Source: Aristolochia californica (Eukaryota; Streptophyta; Magnoliopsida; Piperales; Aristolochiaceae). Taken from it: a stretch of DNA of 64,000 bases. Below are positions 38,441 through 52,321 of the stretch, one piece after another. The position numbers and the translations under genes are program-made. The notes below the pieces were generated by a model, which saw only the letters and a list, made by a program, of their open reading frames with translations, did no database searches and was not told the DNA's origin. The stretch covers positions 14,193,237 through 14,257,236 of the forward strand of contig JARWKL010000009.1 of NCBI GenBank assembly GCA_029961685.1, written 5' to 3'. How positions within the stretch are numbered: position 1 is the first letter of the stretch; every line of letters starts with the position of its first letter.

Positions 38441-41400
38441 GACGATTGCAAAACCTGATATATAAAAATTAAAAAGAGGTTTAAATCCCTAAAAATTACA
38501 TAAACTTTTTGGAAATATCTCTCTCTATAATTTTTCATTGTGCATTTCCTTTTTAGATGTGTACATTTTTCTTAAATCAAAACTTGAGTTTTCACTTTTT
38601 CCTTCGTCATGTAGTCAAAAAAGAGAATTGATGACAACGAAATGAAAATTTTAGACTTTGTGTATAGAGAAAATTTAAAGCAATAACAAACGTAAGTAAA
38701 GAAAATTTATTAACAGACCACAAATGAAGAAAAAAGTTTTCTCATCCAAGTTTGGGAAATTCCACTAGTTCAACAACCCCAATAGGTTGGAATTTGACAA
38801 GAAAGAGATTTTTCTACACATGCTTTAAAAAATGGATATGCATGCTTGAAACATGTTAAAGATGCAAATGACCTATGGATCCAAACCTTTCAAAAAGAAT
38901 AAAAAACTTCTCATTAAATTCTCAAGTGAACGAGCGGTGGGACATTTAACCGAGTCAAACAAGCCATTATTTTGCCCATGAACAAAAAGCTGACCTAACG
39001 ATCATTGATGATTGTAAACTGATTTATGATGCGTAACGGGCCACATTTTTGTAAGGAATGACTTTTGGGTTGGGATTCAACACTCAGTTAAAATTCCCTC
39101 GCCTCCCCTTTTTTCGACGATTGCAAAACCTGATATATAAAAATTAAAAAGAGGTTTAAATCCCTAAAAATTACATAAACTTTTTGGAAATATCTCTCTC
39201 TATAATTTTTCATTGTGCATTTCCTTTCTAGATTTATACTTTTTTCTTAAATCAAAACTTGAGTTTTTACTTTTTCCTTCATCTCGTGGACAAGAAAGAG
39301 AAAAGATGACAACTAAATGAAAATTTTAGACTTTGTGTATGGAGATAATTTAAAGCAATAACAAACGTAAGTAAAGAAAATTTATTCACACACCACAAAA
39401 GAAGAAAAAAGTTTTCTCATCCAAGTTTGGGAAATTCCACTAGTTCAACAACCCCAATAGGTTGGAATTTGATAAGAAAGAGATTTTTCTACACATGCTG
39501 TAAAAAATGGATATGCATGCTTGAAACATGTTAAAGATGCAAATGACCTATGGATCCAAACCTTTCAAAAAGAATAAAAAACTTCTCATTAAATTCTCAA
39601 GTGAACGTGCAGTGGGATATTTAACCGAGTCAAACAAGCCATTATTTCGCCCACTAACAAAAAGCTGACCTAACGATCATTGATGATTGTAAATTGATTT
39701 ATCATGCGTAACGGGCCACATTTTTGTAAGGTATGACTTTTGGGTTGGGATTCAACACTCAGTTAAAATTCCCTCGCCTCCCCTTTTCCTGACGATTGCA
39801 AAACATGATATATAAAAACTAAAAAGAGGTTTAAATCCGTAAAAATTACAGAAACTTTTTGGAAATCTCTCTCTCCATATTTGTGCATTGTGCATTTCCA
39901 TTTTAAATGTATACTTTTTTCTTAAATCAAAACTTAAGTTTTTACTTTTTCCTTCATCTCGTAAACAAGAAAGAGAATAGATGACAACGAAATGAAAAGT
40001 TTAGACTTTGTGTATGGAGAAAATTTAAAGTAATAACAAACGTAAGTAAAGAAAATTTATTCACACACCACAAATGAACACAAAAGTTTTGTCATCCAAG
40101 TTTGGGAAATTCCACTAGTTCAACAACCTCAGTAGATTAGAATTTTATAAAAAAGAGATTTTCCTACACATGCTTTAAAAAATGGTTATGCATGCTTGGA
40201 ACATGTTAAAGATGCAAATGACCCATGGATCCAAACCTTTTAAATAGAATAACAAACCGCTCAATGAATTCTCAATTGAAAGTGCGGTGAGATATTTAAC
40301 CGAGTCAAACAAGCCATTATTTTGCCTATTTACAAAAAGCTGACCTAACGATCATTGATGATTGTAAACTGATTTTTCATGCGTAACGGGCCATATTTTT
40401 TTAAAGAATGACTTTTGGGTTGGGATTCAACACTCAGTTAAAATTCCCTCGCCACCCCTTTTCCCGACGATTACAAAACCTTATATATAAAAACTAAAGA
40501 GAGGATTAAATGCCTGAAAATTACATAAAATTTTTGGAAATATCTCTCTGCATATTTGTGCATTGAGCATTTCCATTTTAGATGTGTACATTTTTCTTAA
40601 ATCAAAACTTGAGTTTTTACTTTTTCCTCCATCTCGTAGACAAGAAAGAGAATAGATGACAACGAAATGAAAATTTTAGACTTTGTGTATGGAGAAAATT
40701 TAAAGCAATAACAAACGTAAGTAAAGAAAATTTATTCACACACCGCAAAGGAAGAAAAAAGTTTTGTCATCCAAGCTTGGGAAATTCCACTAGTTCAACA
40801 ACCCCAAAAGGTTGGAATTTGATAAGAAAGAGATTTTTTTACGCATGCTTTAAAAAATGGATTTGCATGCTTGAAACATGTTAAAGATGCAAATGGCCCA
40901 TGGATCCAAACCTTTTAAACAAAATAACAATCCGCTCAATGAATTCTCAAGTGAAAGTGTGGTGGGATATTTAACCGAGTCAAAGAAGCCATTATTTTGC
41001 CCATTTACAAAAAGCTGACCTAACGATCATTGATGATTGTAAACTGATTTATCATGCGTAACGGGCCAAATTTTTGTAAGGAATGACTTTTGGGTTGGGA
41101 TGCCACACTCAGTTAAAATTCCCTCGCCTCCCCTTTCCTCGACGATTGCAATACCTGATATATAAAAACTAAAAAGAGGTTTAAATCCATAAAATTACAT
41201 AAACTTTTTGGAAATATCTCTCTCCATATTTGTGCATTGTGCATTTCATTTTTAGATGTGTACATTTTTCTTAAATCAAAACCTGAGTTTTCACTTTTTC
41301 CTTCATCTCGTGGACTAAAAAGAGAATAGATGACAACGAAATGAAAATTTTAGACTTTGTGTATGGAAAAATTTAAAGCAATAACAAACGTAAGTAAAGA

Positions 41401-44400
41401 AAATTTATTCATACACCACAAATGAACACAAAAGTTTTGTCATTCAAGTTTGGGAAATTCCACTAGTTCAACAACCCCAATAGATTGGAATTTGATAAGA
41501 AAGAGATTTTCCTACACATGCTTTAAAAAATGGATATGCATGTTTGGATCTAGATGCAAATGACCCATTGATCTAAACCTTTTAAACAGAATAACAAACC
41601 GCTCAATGAATTCTCAAGTGAAAGCGCGGTGGGATATTTAACCGAGTCAAACAAGCCATTATTTTGCCTATTTACAAAAAGCTGACCTAACGATCATTGA
41701 TGATTGTAAACAGATTTATCATGCATAACGGGCCAAATTTTTGTAAGGAATGACTTTTGGGTTGGGATTCAACCCCCAGTTAAAATTCCCTCGCCTCCCC
41801 TTTTCCTGACGATTGCAAAACCTGATACATAAAAACTAAAAAGAGGTTTAAATCCGTAAAAATTACAGAAACTTTTTGGAAATATCTCTCTCCATATTTC
41901 TGCATTGTGCATTTCTATTTTAGATGTGTACATTTTTCTTAAATCAAAACTTGAGTTTTTACTTTTTCCTTCATCTCGTGGACAAGAAAGAGAATAGATG
42001 ACAACGAAATTAAAATTTTAGACTTTGTGTATGGAGAAAATTTAAAGCATTAACAAACGTAATTAAAGAAAATTTATTCACACTCCATAAATGAAGAAAA
42101 AAGTTTTGTCATCCAAGTTTGGGAAATTCCACTAGTTCAACAACCCCAAAAAGTTGGAATTTGATAAGAAGGAGATATTTCTACACATGCTTTAAAAAAT
42201 GGATATGCATGCTTGAAACATGTTAAAGATGCATATGACCCATGGATCCAAACCTTTTAAACAGAATAACAAACTGCTCAATGAATTCTAAAGTGAAAGT
42301 GCGGTGGTATATTTAACCGAGTCAAGCAAGCCATTATTTTGCACATTTACAAAAAGCTGACCTAACGATCATTGACGATTGTAAACTGATTTATCAAGCG
42401 TAACGGGCCAAATTTTTGTAAGGAGTGACTTTTGGGTTGGGATTCAACATTTAGTTAAAATTCCCCCACCTCCCCTTTTCCTGACGATTGCAATACTTGA
42501 TACATAAAAACTAAAAAGAGGTTTAAATCCGTAAAAATTACAGAAAATTTTTGGAAATATCTCTCTCCGTATTTGTGCATTGTGCATTTCTATTTTAGAT
42601 GTGTACATTTTTCTTAAATCAAAACTTGAGTTTTCACTTTTTCCTTCATCTCGTGGACAAAAAAGAGAGTAGGTGACAACGAAATGAAAATTTTAGACTT
42701 TGTGTATGGAGAAAATTTAAAGCAATAACAAATGTAAGTAAATAAAATTTATTCACACACCACAAATGAACACAAATGTTTTGTCATCCAAGTTTGGGAA
42801 ATTCCACTAGTTCAACAACCGCAATAGATTGGAATTTGACAAGAAAGAGATTTTCCTACACATGCTTTAAAAAATGGATATGCATACTTGGAACATGTTC
42901 AAGATGAAAATGACCCATGGATCGAAACCTTTTAAACAGAATAACAAACCGCTCAATGAATTCTCAAGTGAAAGTGCGGTGGGATATTTAACCGAGTCAA
43001 ACACGCCAATATTTTGCCCATTTACAAAAAGCTGACCTAACGGTCATTGATGATTGTAAACTGATTTATCATGCGTAACGGGCCAAATTTTTGTAAGGAA
43101 TGACTTTTGGGTTGGGATTTAACACTCAGTTAAAATTCCCTCGCCTCCCCTTTTCCCGACGATTACAAAACCTGATATATAAAAACTAAAAAGAGGTTTA
43201 AATCCCTAAATATTACAGAAATATTTTTGAAATATCTCTCTCCATATTTGTGCATTGTGCATTTTAATTTTAGATGTGTACATTTTTCTTAAATCAAAAC
43301 TTGAGTTTTTACTTTTTCCTTCATCTCGTGGACAAGAAGGAGAATAGATGACAACGAAATGAAAATTTTAGACTTTGTGTATGGAGAAAATTTAAAGCAA
43401 TAACAAACGTAAGTAAAGAAAATTTATTCACACACCACAAACGAACACAAAAGTTTTGTGATCCAAGTTTGGAAAATTCCACTAGTTCAACAACCTCAAT
43501 TGATTTGAATTTGATAAGAAAGAGATTTTCCTACACATGCTTTAAAAAATGGATATGCATGTTTGGAACATGTTAATGATGCAAATGACCCATGGATCCA
43601 AACCTTTTAAACAGAAGAACAAACCGTTCAATGAATTCTCAAGTGAAAGTGCGGTGGGATTTTTAACCGAGTCAAACAAGCCATTATTTTGCCCATTTAC
43701 AAAACGCCGACCTAACGATCATTGATGATTGTAGACTGATTTATCATGCGTAACGGGCCAAATTTTTGTAAGGAATGACTTTTGGGTCTGGATTCAACAC
43801 TCAGTTAAAATTCCATCGCCTCCCCTTTTCTCGATGTTTGCAAAACCTGATATATAAAAACTAAAAAGAAGTTTAAATCCCTAAAAATTATAGAAAATTT
43901 TTGGAAATATCTCTCTCCTTATTTGTGCATTGTGCATTTCCATTTTAGATGTGTACATTTTTCTTAAATCAAAACTTGACTTTTCACTTTTTCCTTCATC
44001 TCGTAGACAAAAAAGAGAATAGATGACAACGAAATAAAAATTTTAGACTTTGTGTATGGAGAAAATTTAAAGCAATAACAAACGTAAGTAAAGAAAATTT
44101 ATTCACACACCACAAATGAAGAAAAAAGTTTTGTCATCCAAGTTTGGGAAATTCCACTAGTTCAACAACCCCAAAAGGTTGGAATTTGATAAGAAAGAGA
44201 TTTTTCTAGACATGCTTTAAAAAATGGATATGCATGCTTGAAACATGTTAAAGATGCAAATGACCTATGGATCCAAACCTTTTAAACAGAATAACAAACG
44301 GCTCAATGAATTCTCAAGTGAAAGTGCGGTGGGATATTTAACCGAGTCAAACAGGCCATTATTTTGCCGATTTACAAAAAGCTGACCTAACGATCATTGA

Positions 44401-47207
44401 TGATTGTAAACTGATTTATCAAGCGTAACGGGCCAAATATTTGTAAGGAATGACTTTTGGGTTGGGATTCAACACTCAGTTAAAATTCCCTCGCCTCCCC
44501 TTTTCCCGACGATTGCAAAACCTGATACATAAAAAGTAAAAAGAGGTTTAAATCCGTAAAAATTACAGAAACTTTTTGGAAAAATCTCTCTCTATATTTG
44601 TGCATTGTGCATTTCCATTTTAGATGTGTACATTTTTCTTATATCAAAACTTGAGTTTTCACTTTTCCTTCATCTCGTAGACGAAAAAGAGAACAGATGA
44701 CAACGAAATGAAAATTTTAGACTTCGTGTATGGAGAAAATTTAAAGCAATAACAAACGTAAGTAAAGAAAATTTATTCACACACCACAAACGAACACAAA
44801 AGTTTTGTCATCCAAGTTTGGGATATTCCACAAGTTCAACAACCTCAATAGATTGAAATTATATAAGCAAGAGATTTTCCTACACATGGTTTAAAAAATG
44901 GATATGCATGTTTGGAACATGTTAAAGATGCAAATGACCCATGGATCCAAACCTTTTAAACAAAATAACAAACCGCTCAAGGAATTCTGAAGTGAAAGTG
45001 CGGTGGGATATTTAATCGAGTCAAACAAGCTATTATTTTGCCCATTTACAAAAAGCTGACCTAACGATCATTGATGATTGTAAACTGATTTATCATGCGT
45101 AATGGGCCATATTTTTGTTAGAAATGACTTTTGGGTTGGGATTCAACACTCAGTTAAAATTCCCTCGCCTCCCCTTTTCCCGACGATTGCAAAACCTGAG
45201 ATATAAAAACTAAAGAGAGGTTAAAATCCCTAAAAATTACAGAAACTTTTTGGAAATATCTTTCTCCATATTTGTGCATTATGCATTTCCATTTTAGATG
45301 TCTACATTTTTCTTAAATCAAAACTTGAATTTTCACTTTTTCCTTCATCTCGTGGACAAGAAAGAGATTAGATGACAATGAAATGAAAATTTTAGACTTT
45401 GTGTATGGAGAAAATTTAACGCAATAACAAACGTAAATAAAGAAAATTTATTCACACACCACAAATGAAGAAAAAAGTTTTGTCGTCCAAGTTTGGGAAA
45501 TTCCACTAGTTCAACAAGCCCAATAGGTTGCAATTTGATAAGAAAGAGATTTTTGTACACATGCTTGAAAAAATGGATATGCAAGCTTGAAACATGTTAA
45601 AGAAGCAAATGACCTATGGATCCAAACCTTTCAAAAAGAATAAAAAACTTCTCACTAATTTCTCAAGTAAACGTACGGTGGGATATTTAACCGAGTCAAA
45701 CAACCCATTTTTTTTGCCCATTAACAAAAAGCTGACCTAACGATCATTGATGATTGTAAACTGATTTATCCTGCATAACGGGCCACATTTTTTTAAGGAA
45801 TGACTTTTGGGTTGGGATTCAAGACTCAGTTAAAATTCCCTCGCCTCCCCTTTTCCTGACGATTGCAAAACCTGATATATAAAAACTAAAAAGAGGTTTA
45901 AATCCCTAAAAATTACAGAAACTTTTTTGAAATATCTCTCTCCATATTTGTGCATTGTGCATTTCCATTTTAGATGTGTACATTTTTCTTAAATCAAAAC
46001 TTGAGTTTTCACTTTTTCCTTCATCTCGTAGACAAAAAAGAGAATAGATGACAACGAAATGAAAATTTTAGACTTTGTGTATGGAGAAAATTAAAAGAAA
46101 TAACAAACGTAAGTAAAGAAAATTTATTCACACACCACAAATGAAGAAAAAAGTTTACTCATCCAAGTTTGGGAAATTCCACTAGTTCAACAACCCCAAT
46201 AGGTTGGAATTTGATAAGAAAGAGATTTTTCTACACATGCTTTAAAAAATGGATATGCATGCCTGAAACATGTTAAGGTTGAAAATGACCTATGGATACA
46301 AACCTTTCAAAAAGAATAAAAAACTTCTCATTAAATTCTCAAGTGAACGTGCGGTGGGATATTTAACCGAGTCAAACAAGCCATTATTTTGCCCATTAAG
46401 AAAAAGCTGACCTAACGATCGTTGATGATTGTAAACTGATTTATCCTGCGTTATGGGCCACAGTTTTTTAAGGAATGACTTTTGGGTTGGGATTCAACAC
46501 TCAGTTAAAATTCCCTCGCCTCCCCTTTTCCCGACGATTGGAAAACCTGATATATAAAAACTAAAGAGAGGTTTAAATCCGTAAAAATTACAGAAACGTT
46601 GTCAAAATATCTCTCTTCATATTTGTGCATTATGCATTTCCATTTTAGATGTGTACATTTTTCTTAAATCAAAACTTGAGTTTTTACTTTTTCCTTCACC
46701 TTGTGGACAAGAAAGAGAATAGATGACAACGAAATGAAAACTTTAGACTTTGTGTATAGAGAAAATGTAAAGCAATAACAAACGTAAGTAAAGAAAATTT
46801 ATTCACACACCACAAATGAACACAAAAGTTTTGTCATCCAAGTTTGGGAAATTCCACTAGTTCAAAAACCTCAATAGATTGGAATTTGATAAGAAAGAGA
46901 TTTTCCTACACATGCTTTAAAAAATGGATATGCATGTTTGGAACATGTTAAAGATGCAAATGACCCATGGATCCAAACCTTTTAAACAGAATAACAAACC
47001 GCTCAATGAATTCTCAAGTGAAAGTGCGGTGGGATATTTAACCGAGTCAAAAAAACCATTATTTTGCCCGTTTACAAAAAGCAGACCTAACAATCATTGA
47101 TGATTGTAAACTGATTTATCATGCGTAATGGGCCATATTTTTGTAAGGAATGACTTTTGGGTTGGGATTCAACACTCAGTTAAAATTCCCTTGCCTCCCC
47201 TGTTCCC
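38441..47207 (+). repeat. Satellite monomers 59-71
   Basis: Units start at 38441, 39116, 39791, 40466, 41141, 41808, 42483, 43158, 43833, 44508, 45182, 45858 and 46533. Units 59 and 60 begin with a P block and continue as R, so together with unit 58 they make three R boxes in a row. Units 61-68 all carry the Q box with its EcoRI site, mutated to ggaattc context or otherwise altered in a few; several have an R-like middle (gaagaaaaaagtttt, ccccaaaaggttgg). Units 69 and 70 are R; unit 71 is Q. No complete P unit occurs. The ctcgtggacaag variant becomes common here. No gene is seen. Confidence 0.92.
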
Positions 47208-50200
47208 GACGATTGCAAAACCTGATATATAAAAACTAAAAAGAGGTTTAAATCCCTAAAAATTACAGAAACTTTTTGGAATTTGATAAGAAAGAGATTT
47301 TTCTACACATGCTTTGAAAAATGGATATGCATGCTTGAAAAATGTTAAAGATTCAAATGACCTATGGATCCAAACCTTTCAAAAAGAATAAAAAACTTCT
47401 CACTAATTTCTCAAGTGAACGTGCGGTGGGATATTTAACCGAGTCAAACAAGCCATTATTTTACCCATTAACAAAAAGCTGACCTAACGATCATCGATGA
47501 TTATAAACTTGTTTATCATGCGTAACGGGCCACATTTTTTTAAGGAATGACTTTTGGGTTGGGATTCAACACTCAGTTAAAATTCCCACGCCTCCCCTTT
47601 TCCCGACAATTACAAAACCTTATATATAAAAACTAAAGAGAGGTTTAAATCCCTAAAAATTACATAAAATTTTTGGAAATATCTCTCTCCATATTTGTGC
47701 ATTGTGCATTTCCATTTTAGATGTGTACATTTTTCTTGAATCAAAACCTGAGTTTTTACATTTTCCTTCATCTCGTGGACAAGAAAGAGAATAGATGACA
47801 ACGAAATGAAAATTTTAGACTTTGTGAATGGAGAAAATTTCATGCAATAACAAACGTAAGTAAAGTAAATTTATTCACACACCACAAATGAATAAAAAAG
47901 TTTTGTCATCCAAGTTTGGAAAATTCCATTAGTTCAACAACCCCAATAGGTTGGAATTTGATAAGAAAGAGATTTTTCTACACATTTTTTTAAAAAATGG
48001 ATATGCATGCTTGATACATGTTAAAGATGCAAATGACCCATGGATCCAAACCTTTTAAACAAAATAACAAACCGCTCAATGAATTCTCAAGTGAAAGTGC
48101 GGAGGGATATTTAACCGAGTCAAACAAGCCATTATTTTGCCCATTTACAAAAAGCTGACCTAACGATCATTGATGATTGTAAACTGATTTATCATGCGTA
48201 ACGGGCAAAATTTTTGTAAGGAATGACTTTTGGGTTGGGATTCAACACTCAGTTAAAATTCCCCCGCCTCCCCTTTTCCCGACGATTGCAAAAACCTAAT
48301 ATATAAAAACTAAAAAGAGGTTTAAATTCGTAAAAATTACAGAAACTTTTTGGAAATATCTCTCTCCATATTTTTGCATTGTGCATTTCCATTTTAGATG
48401 TGTACATTTTTCTTAAATTAAAACTTGAGTTTTTTTTTTTCCTTCATCTCGTAGACAAAAAAGAGTATAGATGACAACGAAATGAAAATTTTAGACTTTG
48501 TGTATGGAGAAAATTTAAAGAAATAACAAACGTAAGTAAAGAAAATTTATTCACACACCGCAAATGAAGAAAAAAGTTTTCTCATCCAAGTTTGGGAAAT
48601 TCCACTAGTTCAACAACCCCAATAGGTTGGAATTTGATAAGAAAGAGATTTTTCAACACTTGCTTTTAAAAATGGATATGCATGCTTAAAACATGTTAAA
48701 GTTGCAAATGACCTATGGATCCAAACCTTTCAAAAAGAATAAAAAACTTCTCATTAAATTCTCAAGTGAACGTGCGGTGGGATATTTAACCGAGTCAAAC
48801 AAGCCATTATTTTGCCCATTAAGAAAAAAGTTGACCTAACGATCATTGAGATTGTAAACTGATTTATCCTGCGTAACGGGCCACATTTTATTAAGGAATG
48901 ACTTTTGGGATGGGATTCAACACTCAGTTAAAATTCCCTCGCCTCCCCTTTTCCCGACGAGTGCAAAACCTGATATATAAAAACTAAAGAGAAGTTTAAA
49001 TCCCTAAAAATTACAGAAACTTTTTGGAAATATCTCTCTCCATATTTGTGCATTATGCAATTCCGTTTTAGATGTGTACATTTTTCTTAAATCAAAACTT
49101 GAATTTTTACTTTTTCCTTCATCTCGTGGACAAGAAAGAGAATAGATGACAACGAAATGAAAATTTTAGACTTTGTGTATAGAGAAAATTTAAAGCAATA
49201 ACAAACGTTAGTAAAGAAAATTTATTCACAAACCACAAATTGACACAAAAGTTTTGTCATCAAAGTTTGGGAAATTCCACTAGTTCAGAAACCACAATAG
49301 ATTGGAATTTGATAAGAAAGAGATTTTCCTACACATGCTTTAAAAAATGGATATGCATGTTTGGAACATGTTAAAGATGCAAATGACCCATGGATCCAAA
49401 CGTTTTAAACAGAATAACAAACTGCTCAATTAATTCTCAAGTGAAAGAGAGGTGGGATATTTAACCGAGTCAAGCAAGCAATTATTTTGCCCATTTACAA
49501 AAAGCTGACCTAACGATCATTCATGCTTGTAAACTGATTTATCATGCGTAACGGGCCATATTTTTGTAAGGAATGACTTTTGGGTTGGGATTCAACACTC
49601 AGTTAAAATTCCCTCGCCTCCCCTTTTCCCAACGATTGCAAAACCTGATATATAAAAACTAAAGAGAGGTTTAAATCCCTAAAAATTACAGAAACTTTTT
49701 CGAAATATCTCTCTCCATATTTGTGTATTAGTCATTTCCATTTTAGATGTGTACATTTTTCTTAAATCAAAACTTGAGTTTTCACTTTATCCTTCATCTC
49801 GTAGACAAAAAAGAGAATAGATGACAACGAAATGAAAATTTTAGACTTTGTGTATGGAGAAAATTTAAAGCAATAACAAACGTAAGTAAAGAAAATTTAT
49901 TCACACACCACAAATGAAGAAAAAAGTTTTCTCATCCAAGTTTGGGGAATTCCACTAGTTCAACAGCTCAAATAGGTTGGAATTTGATAAGAAAGAGATT
50001 TTTCTATACATGCTTTAAAAAATGGATATGCATGCTTGAAACATGTTAAAGATGCAAATGACCTATGGATCCAAACCTTTCAAAAAGAATAAAAAACTTC
50101 TGATTAAATTCTCAAGTGAAAGTGCAGTGGGATATTTTAACCTAGTCAAACAAGCCATTATTATGCCCATTGACAAAAAGCTGACCTAACGATCATTGAT

Positions 50201-52321
50201 GAATGTAAACTCATTTATCATGCGTAACGGGCCAAATTTTTGTAAAGAATGACTTTTGGGTTGGGATTCAACACTCAGTTAAAATTCCCTCGCCTCCCCT
50301 TTTCCCAACGATTGCAAAACCATATATATAAAAACAAAAGAGAGGTTTAAATCCCTAAAAATTACAGAAACTTTTTGGAAATATCTCTCTCCATATTTGT
50401 GCATTATGCATTTCCATTTTAGATGTGCACATTTTTCTTAAATCAAAACTTGAGTTTTTACTTTTTCCTTCATCTCGTGGACAAGAAAGAGAATAGATGA
50501 CAACGAAATGAAAATTTTAAACTGTGTAAGGAGAAAATTTAAAGCAATAACAAACGTAAGTAAAGAAAATTTATTCACACACCACAAATGAACACAAAAG
50601 TTTTGTCATCCATGTTTTGGAAATTCCACTAGTTCAACAACTTCAATAGATTGGAATTTGATAAGAAAGAGATTTTCCTACACATGCTTTAAAAAATGGA
50701 TATGCAAGTTTGGATCAAGATGCAAATGACCCATCGATCAAAACCTTTTTAATAGAATAACAAACCGCTCAATGAATTCTCAAATGAAAGTGCGGTGGGA
50801 TATTTAACCGAGTCAAACAAGCCATTATTTTACCCATTTACAAAAAGCTGACCTAACGATCATTGATGATTGTAAACTGATTTATCATGCGTATCGGGCC
50901 AAATTTTTGTAAGGAATGACTTTTGGGTTGGCATTCATCACTCAGTTAAAATTCCCTCGCCTCCGCTTTTCCCGACGATTGCAAAACCTGATATATAAAA
51001 ACTAGAAAGAGGTTTAAATCCCTAAAAATTACAGAAACTTTTTGGAAATATCTCTCTCCATATTTGTGCATTGTGCATTTCCATTTTAGATGTGTACATT
51101 TTTCTTAAATCAAAACTTGAGTTTTCACTTTTTCCTTCATCTCGTAGACAAAAAAGAGAATAGATGACAACGAAATGAAAATTTTAAACTATGTGTATGG
51201 AGAAAATTTAAAGAAATAACAGATGTAAGTAAAGAAATTTACACACACACCACAAATGAAGAAAAAAGTTTTCTCATCCATGTTTGGGAAATTCCACTAG
51301 TTCAACAACCCCAATAGGTTGGAATTTGATAAGAAAGAGATTTTTCTACACATGCTTTAAAAAATGGATATGCATGCTTGAAACATTTTAAAGATGCAAA
51401 TGACCTATGGATGAAAACCTTTCAAAAAGAATAAAAAACTTCTCATTAAATTCTCCAGTGAACGTGCGGTGGGATAATTAACCGAGTCAAACAAGCCATT
51501 ATTTTGCCCATTAAGAAAAAGCTGACCTAACGATCATTGATGATTGTAAACTGATATATCCTGAGTAACGAGCCACATTTTTTTAAGGAATGACTTTTGG
51601 GTTGGGATTCAACACTCAGTTAAAATTCCCTCGCCTCCCCTTTTCCCGATGATTACAAAACCTGATATATAAAAACTAAAGAGAAGTTTAAATCCCTAAA
51701 AATTACAGAAACTTTTTGGAAAGATCTCTCTCCATATTTGTGCATTATGCATTTCCGTTTTAGATGTGCACATTTTTCTTAAATCATAACTTGAGTTTTT
51801 ACGTTTTCCTCCATCTCGTAGACAAGAAAGAGAATTGAAGACAACGAAATGAAAATATTAGACTTTGTGTAAGGAGAAAATTTAAAGCAATAACAAACGT
51901 AAGTAAAGAAAATTTATTCACACACCACAAATGAACACAAAAGTTTTGTCATCAATGTTTGGGAAATTCGTCTAGTTCAAAAACCTCAATAGATTGGAAT
52001 TTGTTAAGAAAGAGATTTTCCTACACTTGCTTTAAAAAATGGATATGCACGTTTGGAACATGTTAAAGATGCAAATGACCCATGGATCCAAACGTTTTAA
52101 ACAGAACAACAGACCGCTCAATGAATTCTCAAGTGAAAGTGCGGTGGGATATTTAACCATATCAAACAAGCCATTATTTTTCCCATTTACAAAAGCTGAC
52201 CTAACGATCATTGATGCATGTAAACTGATTTATCATGCGCAACAGGTCATATTTTTGGAAGGAATGACTTTTGGGCTGGGATTCAACACTCAGTTAAAAT
52301 TCCCTCGCCTCCCCTTTTTGC
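46533..52321 (+). repeat. Two-monomer (about 1350-bp) alternating Q/R repeat
   Basis: Nine successive units alternate strictly: Q 46533, R 47208 (deleted), Q 47605, R 48281, Q 48956, R 49631, Q 50307, R 50974, Q 51648. Most Q units here share a linked set (ctaaagagagg or ctaaagagaag, cattatgc, gacaagaaagag, usually gtggacaag), and R units with the region intact share gtagacaaaaaagag. Alternation of linked markers, rather than of one site, suggests dimer-level amplification. Confidence 0.75.
47208..47604 (+). repeat. Satellite monomer 72 with a deletion of about 278 bp (397 bp)
   Basis: After the opening block, the unit passes from aactttttgga to atttgataagaaag at 47276-47284. Intact units have ttggaa in both places (tttttggaaatatc and gttggaatttgat), about 278 bp apart, so one copy and the interval have been lost. 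The surviving 3' part is type R (caaaaagaataaaaaac). Confidence 0.92.
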
